64,000 nucleotides of DNA from positions 62,001 through 126,000 of the forward strand of contig NZ_JAVIFT010000001.1 of assembly GCF_031157355.1 (NCBI RefSeq). The letters run 5' to 3'. Within the stretch, counting starts at the first letter, position 1. Every line of letters starts with the position of its first letter. This document shows, one piece after another, positions 55,259 to 64,000 of this stretch. The DNA comes from Hyphomicrobium sp. LHD-15 (GTDB taxonomy: Bacteria; Pseudomonadota; Alphaproteobacteria; Rhizobiales; Hyphomicrobiaceae). A program made the position numbers and the translations under genes. Below the pieces are notes generated by a model. The model did not search any database. It saw only the letters and a program-made list of their open reading frames with translations, and was not told the DNA's origin.

Positions 55259-56743
55259 ATGGCAATTCTAGGCTCGTTCCGATCTAGCCGGGGTAGCGGA
55301 GCGGCCAACCGGATGCTGGCGGCGGCGCTCTGTTGTGTTGCCGCGCCTGTTGCTCATTGCTTCGCTGCGCCGTTCGACACCGGGCTGAAGACGGCCGGCT
55401 CACAGCGCACATCGGTCATCCGCGTGGCGGACGAGCCCGACGATCGGGACATCATCCGGCTGCTGCCGCCGTCTGCCGGATCTCAGGAGGGCACGCAAGC
55501 TCCCTCCGCGCCCGATCTTCCCATGCCAGAAGGTGCGGCTCCCGGCGCGGATCTGCAGCTCAGCGGGCAGTCCATTCAGGTGCCGATCAAGTTTCGGGCT
55601 TGGCCGGGTCACGAGCCGCTGTCGTATGTCGGCGTGCGTCTCGATGGCGTGAGCGATACGGCGCTCGCGGCGACGCTCGGCCTCGCTCAGACGGGTGCGG
55701 TGTTCGTGGTCGACGCGACACCGGGCGGCCCGGCCGCCGAAGCCGGCTTGCGGTTCGGCGATTTCGTTCTGGCGCTCGATGGCGAGCCGGTCGCGGACAC
55801 AACCGCCTTCGTCGCGGCGATCCAGGCGCGCAAGCCCGATACGCAGGGCACGCTCACCGTGTGGCGCATCGGCGAAGACGGCAACTCGTATCTGCAGGCG
55901 CTCCGCCAACTGGGAGAGCGCGGCAGTACGCCGGCGATGATGTTTCTGGCTCGCCTTTACACCAACGGCACGGGTGTCGGACGCGACGCCTCCGAAGCGG
56001 TCTCCTGGTACAAGAAGGCGGCGCTCGCGGGCAGCACGAACGGCATGCTGCTCTACGGCGATGCGCTCGCCTCCGGCCAGGGCACGGCGAAGGACTTGGC
56101 CGAAGCCCAGCGCTGGATCCGCAAATCCGCCGAAGCGGGCAACGTCGCGGCGCTGTTCCGGCTCGGGCGCATGTATCGCGACGGCGAGGGCGTGATCCGC
56201 GATCCGCTCGAAGCGGTCAACATGTTCAAGCGTGCGGCGGAGAGCAACTATCCGCCTGCGATGGTGGCCGTCGGTCTGATGTTCGAGGGCGGCAACGGGC
56301 TCGAAGCCGACAACTTCCAGGCCGCGCAATGGTACAAGAAGGCCGCCGACGCGGGCGACCCCGAAGGCATGGCCGCGCTCGGGACCATGTACTCCACCGG
56401 ACGGGGCGTCGAGAAGAACTACGCGACGGCAGCCGCCTGGTATGGCGAGGGCGCCAAGCGCGGCCAGCTCCTCGCCGTTCACAACCTGGCCGTTCTGTAC
56501 GACAAGGGGCTCGGCCTCGGCCGCGATCCGCAGATGGCGGCGAGCTACATCTATCGGGCGCTCGAATTGCGCTACCAGTTCACCCAGCAGCAGATGCTGC
56601 AGAACAGCCGAGCCTGGACCCGCGAGTTCCGCAAGGCGCTGCAGCAGCGCCTCGCCGAGGGCGGCTATTACAGCGGGCCCTACGACGGGACTTTCGGGCG
56701 CACCACGTTCGACGCCATCAATGCGATGATGCAGGCGAAATAG
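55259..56743 (+). CDS. PDZ and Sel1-repeat periplasmic protein
   Basis: A 494-residue exported protein. A signal region covers residues ~15-37 (RMLAAALCCVAAPVAHCFA); ~120-205 resembles a PDZ domain (VGVRLDGVSD, GAVFVVDATPGGPAAEAGLRFGDFVLALDGEPV); ~224-440 has six Sel1/TPR-like repeats of 36 residues (ARLYTNGTGVGRDASEAVSWYKKAA and five others); the last ~50 residues (RLAEGGYYSGPYDGTFGRTTFDAINAM) resemble a peptidoglycan-binding domain. It probably scaffolds proteins in the periplasm. It lies near a PDZ-less membrane protease. The start has no strong ribosome binding site. Confidence 0.88.
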   Translation: MAILGSFRSSRGSGAANRMLAAALCCVAAPVAHCFAAPFDTGLKTAGSQRTSVIRVADEPDDRDIIRLLPPSAGSQEGTQAPSAPDLPMPEGAAPGADLQLSGQSIQVPIKFRAWPGHEPLSYVGVRLDGVSDTALAATLGLAQTGAVFVVDATPGGPAAEAGLRFGDFVLALDGEPVADTTAFVAAIQARKPDTQGTLTVWRIGEDGNSYLQALRQLGERGSTPAMMFLARLYTNGTGVGRDASEAVSWYKKAALAGSTNGMLLYGDALASGQGTAKDLAEAQRWIRKSAEAGNVAALFRLGRMYRDGEGVIRDPLEAVNMFKRAAESNYPPAMVAVGLMFEGGNGLEADNFQAAQWYKKAADAGDPEGMAALGTMYSTGRGVEKNYATAAAWYGEGAKRGQLLAVHNLAVLYDKGLGLGRDPQMAASYIYRALELRYQFTQQQMLQNSRAWTREFRKALQQRLAEGGYYSGPYDGTFGRTTFDAINAMMQAK

Positions 56744-56866
56744 CGCCTTGCCCCGCCTCCGGCTCAAACTGCTGGAACAGAGGCGCGGGAACCTTGTATA
56801 GACGCGCTTCGACCCGATAGCGCCGGCTTCGCCGGGCGCTCCTGCAATGTATTCTCCCGGAACCTC

Positions 56867-58696
<1,830 letters not shown>

Positions 58697-58735
58697 GGCG
58701 CGGCGGCGGACAGCAGGCAACGGGCAGGTAAGCCG

Positions 58736-59992
58736 TTAGGGCGCCGGGGTCCGCTGGAGATGCGAAAGCAGGCCTTCGGCGGCGGCGCGTCCGGTGGCGA
58801 AGCAAGCCTGTAGAAGATAACCGCCGGTCGGCGCGTCCCAATCCAGCATTTCGCCCGCGACGAACGTTCCGGGGCGTGCGCGCAGCATGAACGTTTCATC
58901 GATGTCATCGAACGAGATGCCACCTGCCGTCGAGATCGCGCGATCGATCGACGCGAGGCCAGTGACACGCAGCGGGATGCTCTTGATCAGGCGTGCCACG
59001 ACTTCCGGCGCCATCGCGGCGAGCGGCGTTCCGGCCGCGTGTGTGGCCTCCTGCAGCAGGCCGATCGCCGCCGCATCGAGCGCCAGGGATTTGCGAAGGT
59101 AGGTTGCGAGCGACTGTTTCCCGCGCGGCTTCTGCAAACGCGCGGCAAGCTCGTCGGCAGATAGGTCGGGCCTCAGATCAAGCGTGAGAGTTGCATCGCC
59201 CTTCGCCGCAATCGCATTGCGGATCGGCGCCGACAGCGCATAGATCGCGCCGCCCTCCAGACCATCTGCCGCGATCATCGCCTCGCCGCGCACCGTTTCG
59301 GCGCCTGATGGTTCGCCGACAAGCGTTACGGCAATGCGTTTCAACGGATGGCCGGCGAAGCGCGTACGCATGATCTCCGACCACGCGATCCGCACGCCGC
59401 AGTTTGCAGGCGCAAGCGGCGCGACTTTCACGCCCGCCGCTTCGATCGGCGCGGTCCATCCGCCATCCGAACCGAGGCGCGGCCAGCTGGCGCCGCCAAG
59501 CGCGAGAACGGCGCCTTGGGCCTCGACCGCCTGCGCGCCCTCCGCCGTCTCGAACAGCAAGCGCCCTTGCGTGTCCCATCCGGTCCAGCGATGCCCGAAC
59601 TTGAAGGTGATGCCGAGGCCAGCCAGGCGCTGCAGCCAGGCACGGAGCAGCGGCGATGTTTTCATGGCGCGCGGAAAGACGCGCCCACTGGTGCCGACGA
59701 AGGTTTCCTGACCCAGCTCTTCCGCCCACGCGCGCAGGCTTTCGGGCGGAAACGCCTCGATCGCCGGGCTGAGGCGGGGTGCAGCTTCGCGGTAGCGGGT
59801 GAGAAAAATCGCGAGAGGCTCGCTGTGCGTGAGATTGAGACCGCCACGCCCGGCCAGCAGAAGCTTGCGCGCCGCACGCGGCATACGCTCATACACCGTG
59901 ACCGTCACGCCGGCTTTGGCAAGCGTCTCGGCCGCCATGAGCCCAGCAGGGCCGGCGCCGACGACGGCTATGCGATGGGGGTGCTGCGTCAC
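58736..59992 (-). CDS. HI0933/BaiN-type FAD-dependent oxidoreductase
   Basis: A 418-residue flavoprotein. The N-terminal Rossmann motif VVGAGPAGLMAAETLAKAG with the acidic end VTVYERMP binds FAD; KLLLAGRGGLNLTHSE, LALGGASWPRLGSDGGW and the C-terminal GTFVAGEMLDWDAPTGGYLLQACFATGRAAAEGLL motifs (in parts) match the TIGR03862/HI0933 family. Members reduce C=C bonds or have unknown substrates. Length typical. Confidence 0.93.
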   Translation of the reverse strand: MTQHPHRIAVVGAGPAGLMAAETLAKAGVTVTVYERMPRAARKLLLAGRGGLNLTHSEPLAIFLTRYREAAPRLSPAIEAFPPESLRAWAEELGQETFVGTSGRVFPRAMKTSPLLRAWLQRLAGLGITFKFGHRWTGWDTQGRLLFETAEGAQAVEAQGAVLALGGASWPRLGSDGGWTAPIEAAGVKVAPLAPANCGVRIAWSEIMRTRFAGHPLKRIAVTLVGEPSGAETVRGEAMIAADGLEGGAIYALSAPIRNAIAAKGDATLTLDLRPDLSADELAARLQKPRGKQSLATYLRKSLALDAAAIGLLQEATHAAGTPLAAMAPEVVARLIKSIPLRVTGLASIDRAISTAGGISFDDIDETFMLRARPGTFVAGEMLDWDAPTGGYLLQACFATGRAAAEGLLSHLQRTPAP

Positions 59993-60212
59993 GAGATGGA
60001 TTGCGATTTTCCTGTTGCGGATGCGAAGGCGATTATCACCGAATTTCGATCCTCACAATGTGGCGCAGCGGACGAATGTGCGCTGCAAGAGACGGATGTT
60101 GCCACGAATCTCGGCTAGCCAGCGGTTGGGCGTCCTGGCGGGGAACCGGACACCCACTTTACGTTGGACCGCGTTACGTTGAACTACGTGCTCAATGCCT
60201 ACGGAGAACTCA

Positions 60213-60473
60213 ATGAAAAAAATCCTTTTCGCTCTCGCCGGCGCTCTTTGTTTCGGCGTCGTCGCCTCTGCCGCCGAGGCCGCCCCGCTGGGGGCAGCCG
60301 GAACCGCCAGCGCCGCTGCCGCCACCTCGGAAGTCATTCAAGTCCATGGGCTTCATTCCTCGTGCAAAGTAGATCGCCGCGGATGGCACCGGTCCCATTT
60401 CTGGGGCCGTGAGCGTTGCTTCCCGCCGCACTGGCGCAAGCATCATCACCGCCACTGGAAGAAGCGGCACTGA
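60213..60473 (+). CDS. Small secreted His/Arg/Trp-rich protein
   Basis: An 86-residue protein with a signal peptide (MKKILFALAGALCFGVVASAAEA), an Ala/Ser/Thr linker, and a C-terminal half VHGLHSSCKVDRRGWHRSH, WGRERCFPPHWRKHHHRHW with two Cys and many His, Arg and Trp. Likely a disulfide- or metal-binding periplasmic peptide. GGAGA precedes the ATG, and a strong terminator follows. Confidence 0.75.
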   Translation: MKKILFALAGALCFGVVASAAEAAPLGAAGTASAAAATSEVIQVHGLHSSCKVDRRGWHRSHFWGRERCFPPHWRKHHHRHWKKRH

Positions 60474-60499
60474 GCCCGTTCTTTCGATCCTGCTTCGAG

Positions 60500-60537
60500 G
60501 CCGTCTGCGGAGGCATCCGCGGGCGGCTTTTTGTTTT
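60500..60537 (+). terminator. Terminator of the His/Trp-rich gene
   Basis: GCCGTCTGCGGA (60500-60511) and TCCGCGGGCGGC (60516-60527) pair over 12 positions with two G-U wobbles and loop GGCA, then TTTTTGTTTT. Confidence 0.85.
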
Positions 60538-60672
60538 GGGGCGCTGCAAGGAAGCATCGGCATTCGGCGGCAACAGCCCGCTTTCCAAGAAATTCCGCGC
60601 CGGTGCCGGTTCGTCGCTGTTACGTTTACCGAGGACCTCTATGATCTCGGTCGTCAACCCCGAGGATCTCCC

Positions 60673-61080
60673 ATGCGCATATCTCCCCTGCTCGCCGTCC
60701 TGATGCTTCTTCCGATCGCAAATCCTGCGCAGGCCGACGAGCCGATCGACTGCAACAACGCCAGCACGACCGTCGAGATGAACTTCTGCGCCGACAAGGA
60801 TTTCAGGGCGGCGGATGACAAGCTCAATGCGGTCTACAAGAAAGTGCTCGCACAGATCGCGGAGGGCGATCTCGAAAAGCCTTACGATCGGGCGAGCTGG
60901 GAAGAGGCGATGCGCGCGAGCCAACGGGCGTGGGTGGCGTTTCGTGATGCGGACTGCAAAGGCGCGGTGCCGATGGAGTGGTCGGGCGGCACCGGAACGA
61001 CAGCGGCGGTCGTCGGGTGCATGACGTCGTTGACGGAAGCGCGGACGAAAGATCTCTCCGGCCGCTACGACGTGGAATAG
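60673..61080 (+). CDS. LprI/DUF1311-family secreted protein
   Basis: A 135-residue protein with a signal peptide (MRISPLLAVLMLLPIANPAQA) and a DUF1311 (lysozyme-inhibitor LprI N-terminal) domain: IDCNNASTTVEMNFCADKDFRAADDKLNAVYKKVL, EAMRASQRAWVAFRDADCKG and GCMTSLTEARTKDL (in parts), with four Cys in conserved positions. Members are periplasmic; some inhibit host lysozyme. The start at 60673 follows GAGGA; the frame is open farther upstream without signs of coding. Confidence 0.88.
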   Translation: MRISPLLAVLMLLPIANPAQADEPIDCNNASTTVEMNFCADKDFRAADDKLNAVYKKVLAQIAEGDLEKPYDRASWEEAMRASQRAWVAFRDADCKGAVPMEWSGGTGTTAAVVGCMTSLTEARTKDLSGRYDVE

Positions 61081-61107
61081 AAGGCCCCTCCCCGCCGTGG
61101 CGAGGAA

Positions 61108-61188
61108 GGGCCCGAAGCGATCATGGTGGTCTTTAGTGAGACCGATGATTCACGCTTCAGGCTGATAAGGCCTGAAGCGATCATGGTC
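61108..61188. repeat. Dispersed palindromic repeat, copy C
   Basis: An 81-base element equivalent to copy A, with a perfect hairpin GCTTCAGGC (61154-61162) / GCCTGAAGC (61170-61178) and 7-base loop TGATAAG. It lies between the LprI-like gene and the stop of the convergent His-rich gene (stop at 61189, directly adjoining). Confidence 0.85.
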
Positions 61189-61428
61189 CTAGTACTTGCA
61201 GGCGTAGTACTTCTTCAGAAACACCTTCTTGCCGGTCTTGTGATAGTGCTTGAGCCAGTGCTTGCAGCTATAGGCCGGCGGGCCGATCACGATCACCGGG
61301 CTGTAGAAGCGGTGATGGAAGTGATGATGATGGAAGTGCTTTTTCCCGGCGTTGGCAGCGGTCATGGTGCTCGAAAACGCAGCAGCAACGACAAGGGCCG
61401 AAACAACGGCCGTCTTCGTGAACGACAT
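61189..61428 (-). CDS. His-rich secreted peptide ending YYACKY
   Basis: A 79-residue protein: signal peptide (MSFTKTAVVSALVVAAAFSSTMTAANA), a His cluster (KKHFHHHHFHHRF), a hydrophobic SPVIVIGPPAY, and a C-terminal block CKHW, YHKTG, KKYYACKY. AGGAG stands nine bases before the ATG. The protein at 63534 has the same architecture and C-terminal spacing, so they are paralogues. Likely metal binding in the periplasm or outside; not recognised as a named family. Confidence 0.75.
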   Translation of the reverse strand: MSFTKTAVVSALVVAAAFSSTMTAANAGKKHFHHHHFHHRFYSPVIVIGPPAYSCKHWLKHYHKTGKKVFLKKYYACKY

Positions 61429-61567
61429 TCGTAAAGTCTCCTGGGGGTGATTGGCCGTGCCGGAACAAGCCGGTGACGGCGGCGGGGGCGTGATGGACAC
61501 ACTTTCGCCGATGGCCCGCCTCCACGCTGTCTCGCGCGGAACAGGGAACGCCCCGCAGGTCGAACAT

Positions 61568-61660
61568 CTATTTTCTGAAATAGAGCCCGAGCAGAACAGC
61601 CACCAGAATGGCGCCGGCAACGTAAGCCCCCACGACGAACCAAGCCGGGTCTATGGCCAT
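61568..61660 (-). CDS. 30-residue single-TM peptide
   Basis: The frame encodes MAIDPAWFVVGAYVAGAIL then VAVLLGLYFRK: a short head, one membrane helix and a basic end. GGGAGGGG is four bases before the ATG. A longer version from 61723 (51 residues, MQIDTVAVSQF start) also has GGAGG upstream. Size and pattern recall CcmD-like peptides, but no ccm genes are adjacent. Confidence 0.55.
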   Translation of the reverse strand: MAIDPAWFVVGAYVAGAILVAVLLGLYFRK

Positions 61661-61908
61661 GGAACCCCTCCCGAAAAACTCATCACGAATGAATTGTGAC
61701 ACCGCGACGGTGTCAATCTGCATCGCACCTCCCCGGCAAATTTGGACACTTTTGCGCTGATATTTTGCAACACGAGGCACGGGATCGGCCCTAAGGCAGC
61801 CGGATTTCTGGTATGAGTTCGTTCAAACGCGGCAGCGTGGTTTCGATAGGAACAGCGTGACGGGTGTCATGGCGTCAGTCTCCCTTCGAAACCGTTCGGG
61901 GAATTGCC

Positions 61909-62358
61909 ATGAGAGAACTCAAGCTCGCACTGATCCTGCTTACGGCTCCTCTCGTCGCGCTTTTCGCTTTGTCGCAAATCCGCGCAGACTACGCGCTCTA
62001 TGCAGAGGTGCGTGACTACGGACACCATGCAACCGCGATCGTGGAAAGCGTGGCGCCGGACACCTTCATCGGCCGCAACACCAGTGGGCGCGAGCTGATC
62101 TATACGCTCGAGGTACCGGGCTTCGCGCCGATCACCGGCTCGGCGCACATGTCGAAGTCGGCGGCCGACAAGTTCAGCCCCGGTCAGGAGATCGAGGTCG
62201 TCTACGCGGCCACCGATCCGGCGCTCACCACGCTTTCCGTCACGCATGCCTGGCGTGCGCTGATCAGCGATCTCATCATTTTCGGCGCATACGCCGCCGT
62301 TCTCGCGCTCACCTTCGCGCTGTCTCGCGCGCAGCCCGAGAGAATGGCCCGCGCGTAG
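61909..62358 (+). CDS. DUF3592-like membrane protein
   Basis: A 149-residue protein with membrane helices at both ends (LKLALILLTAPLVALFAL and LISDLIIFGAYAAVLALTFAL) and a beta-rich middle (HATAIVESVAPDTFIGRNTSGRELIYTLEVPGF, FSPGQEIEVVYAATDP), matching the DUF3592 arrangement. GGGGA precedes the ATG. Function unknown; such proteins are often stand-alone. Confidence 0.75.
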   Translation: MRELKLALILLTAPLVALFALSQIRADYALYAEVRDYGHHATAIVESVAPDTFIGRNTSGRELIYTLEVPGFAPITGSAHMSKSAADKFSPGQEIEVVYAATDPALTTLSVTHAWRALISDLIIFGAYAAVLALTFALSRAQPERMARA

Positions 62359-62382
62359 GCGATACGCGGACGGCCAGGCGCT

Positions 62383-62850
62383 CTAGGACAAAGCCTGCAG
62401 GAACCGAAGCTGCTGACGCTCGTCGGGGCGAAAGCAGGTATCCCGCGCGCCGAACCAGCCGATGCGATTCCGTTGAATCCAGTCGTAGATCCGATCGCCG
62501 ATGCTATTCGGCACGACACGCCCAAGCGCGCCGAGCCACGACCACGGGGCCGGCATCGTGCGCGCCGCTGCGAGGAGGCCGCTCCAACGCGTGTGGGGAA
62601 CGCCATCGGCCAACACCATGAAGGTGTCGAAGAGGTCGGGATCCAACCCATAGTGCCGATAGAGCGCCCGGGGAATGGGATCTTGGATCGCGGTGAAGCG
62701 CGCCGTGCCATGAGGATCGCGATTCAGCATCCACTGGACGCCCGACGAGCAGAGCACGCAATGGCCATCGAAGATAACAAGCGGCGTGCTGTCATCGAAT
62801 TTCGGAACCGATGGATCGGCGCGATAGCTGAAGGCGCGGAAAGACGGCAT
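62383..62850 (-). CDS. DUF393/DCC-family thiol-disulfide oxidoreductase-like protein
   Basis: A 155-residue protein with the family-defining DGHCVLC motif (DxxCxxC) near residue 30, followed by LNRDPHGTARFTAIQDP and TFMVLADGVPHTRWSGLLAAART. DCC proteins have a thioredoxin-like fold and are thought to be redox-active in the cytoplasm. The start is set at 62850; a GTG at 62910 would add 20 residues. Confidence 0.88.
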   Translation of the reverse strand: MPSFRAFSYRADPSVPKFDDSTPLVIFDGHCVLCSSGVQWMLNRDPHGTARFTAIQDPIPRALYRHYGLDPDLFDTFMVLADGVPHTRWSGLLAAARTMPAPWSWLGALGRVVPNSIGDRIYDWIQRNRIGWFGARDTCFRPDERQQLRFLQALS

Positions 62851-63148
62851 GCGCTCGGGTGCCCCTGACAAGTTTTTTACCTTAGCGCGAAACGCTCCGG
62901 TTTTGCCCACCTATCAACGTGGCTCAGGCCACCGTCCACGATCTACCTACGCGGCAAGCGCGCGCTGTCAGGTGGCTTTCAGGTTTGGGGATCAAGGTGG
63001 CTCATGGGTCCGTTAGCCCAGATGCTAGCGAAAAACGACCGATGTGGCGCGGTGTTAGGGTTTAACACGCCTGTCGCGATCGTCCCTTATTCAGTTGACT
63101 TCAGCGTCCGCCGATAGCCTTGGCGACGCCAAACCGGGTGGGGCCACC

Positions 63149-63439
63149 ATGCAATCCTTGGAAATCGTCTTGTCGGCGTTTGCGCTGATGCTCGTTGGCG
63201 CTGCCGCTCTCTATTACCAGCGCAAGGGCGCGAGACGCTTTGAAAGCCTGATCGCCTTCTGCGGTGTTGCGCTTCTCGCGAGCGGGTTCGCCATGTTCCA
63301 GGACGGCATCTCGGGCTCGCGGAAAATTCTCTGGATGCTGCCCCACGCCGAACCGGTGGCCGCAGCCCAATCGCTGCCTGTCGCGCAGATCGCAGCCCGC
63401 GCTGCCGCTGCTCCGCACGCCCTGGTCGTTGCCGACTGA
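63149..63439 (+). CDS. Small two-TM membrane protein, unknown
   Basis: A 96-residue protein with two hydrophobic segments (IVLSAFALMLVGAAALYYQ, LIAFCGVALLASGFAMF), a basic connecting loop QRKGARRFES, and an Ala-rich C-terminal tail. The ATG at 63149 is preferred over an upstream TTG (63095). A terminator follows at 63494. Not recognised. Confidence 0.6.
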   Translation: MQSLEIVLSAFALMLVGAAALYYQRKGARRFESLIAFCGVALLASGFAMFQDGISGSRKILWMLPHAEPVAAAQSLPVAQIAARAAAAPHALVVAD

Positions 63440-63493
63440 TCGGCACCTCTGAGCTTCGCGCTCGACCCTCGCCCGTCGCGCATTCAAAGGCAA

Positions 63494-63527
63494 CCCGGCG
63501 CAGGCTCTCCGCGCGCGCCGGGATTTT
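63494..63527 (+). terminator. Terminator of the 63149-63439 gene
   Basis: CCCGGCGC (63494-63501) pairs with GCGCCGGG (63515-63522) around 13 bases, followed by ATTTTCTC. It may also serve the convergent gene ending at 63534. Confidence 0.6.
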
Positions 63528-63533
63528 CTCGTC

Positions 63534-63821
63534 TCAATATTTGCAGGCGTAGTAGCGATCGAGATAGTAGGGGTTGCCCGTTCGCTTGTAGCGGGACTTC
63601 CACTTCTTGCAGTCGTAGTAGGCAGCGGTACCGATCACGATCGCGGCGGCGGCGGCGGCCGTGCCATATCCGCGATACTTATGCTTGTTGTGGCCGTGAT
63701 GATGATGGCCGTAGCCGTGATGGTGGCCGTGTCTCTTCTTGGCGAACGCGGCCGTGGGGACCGCAGCAAATGCAATCGCCGTCACCATCGTTGCGGCAAC
63801 GGTAGACTTCCAAATCGACAT
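63534..63821 (-). CDS. His-rich secreted peptide ending YYACKY, paralogue
   Basis: A 95-residue protein: signal peptide (MSIWKSTVAATMVTAIAFAAVPTAAFA), His/Gly/Lys cluster (KKRHGHHHGYGHHHHGHNKHK), Ala-rich hydrophobic AAAAAAIVIGTAAY, then CKKW, YKRTG, LDRYYACKY. Cys-to-Cys and Cys-to-end spacing equal those of the protein at 61189. AAGGAGA lies upstream of the ATG. Probably exported and metal-binding; family not known to me. Confidence 0.75.
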   Translation of the reverse strand: MSIWKSTVAATMVTAIAFAAVPTAAFAKKRHGHHHGYGHHHHGHNKHKYRGYGTAAAAAAIVIGTAAYYDCKKWKSRYKRTGNPYYLDRYYACKY

Positions 63822-64000
63822 ACTCAAAATTCTCCTTTGGGCGAGGCTCATTATGGGGCGAAACTTCTGGCCGCCAGCCTCCCCGTCCATTGTTGGCAGA
63901 GCGACCTAACAGCGGGTTACGACGGACGCACAAATTGCGCCGAAGTCGTTTTGTCCTGGCTATAGCGAGGCCGTCTTCCCGAGTTCTGCCTGGAAACTTG

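Overview
The window looks like chromosomal DNA of an alphaproteobacterium of the order Hyphomicrobiales (Rhizobiales), plausibly Hyphomicrobium or a relative. The grounds are high GC, a recA-alaS-icd neighbourhood, the hybrid kinase CckA, a monothiol glutaredoxin (CGFS) beside a BolA protein, an alphaproteobacterial-type DksA with a single zinc-site Cys, Porin_2-like porins and opgG/opgH. No rRNA, tRNA, CRISPR array, insertion sequence or prophage was recognised. The content is mostly housekeeping and envelope genes separated by short accessory stretches.

Layout. 1-1392 is the 3' part of purL. 1393-3532 holds palindromic repeats and three secreted proteins, one a diheme cytochrome c. 3748-6042 is an aldehyde dehydrogenase/small-molecule kinase pair. 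6307-7110 encodes a secreted protein built from eight exact-length 23-residue repeats. bolA, grxD, a PqiA-like protein and dctA follow, then a secreted protein with a basic tail (10640-11107), a PAP2 phosphatase, a lipid kinase, a flavin reductase and rpsD. 15443-18858 carries a TrmJ-type methyltransferase fused to a DUF433-like domain, and icd translationally coupled to a DUF4241 protein. 18859-20546 looks accessory, followed by alaS and recA with a candidate SOS box. 24865-28277 has a mini rod-like protein, a DUF6494 protein, a cupin and an autotransporter.

28454-43530 contains cckA, a FliO-like protein, a large MscS channel, dksA, a MoxR ATPase, YcjX/TIGR01620 and opgG/opgH. 44328-47867 holds two paralogous porins with near-identical terminators. 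A VWA protein of the kind that usually partners MoxR follows at 47988. 49466-56743 holds a lipoprotein, a GNAT-fold (CelD-like) protein, a trypsin-TM-FHA-FHA protein and a PDZ/Sel1 protein. The remainder is an ABC-F ATPase, a HI0933-type flavoprotein and many small secreted or membrane proteins, including two His-rich paralogues ending in YYACKY.

Most noteworthy: the 23-residue repeat protein; the protease-FHA protein with its PDZ-Sel1 neighbour; the DUF433/Cys4/TrmJ fusion; the YYACKY family; a dispersed palindromic repeat (three copies, compensatory stem changes); and very small membrane ORFs with good ribosome binding sites. Roles given for unrecognised genes are inference from visible sequence features; no database search was possible.
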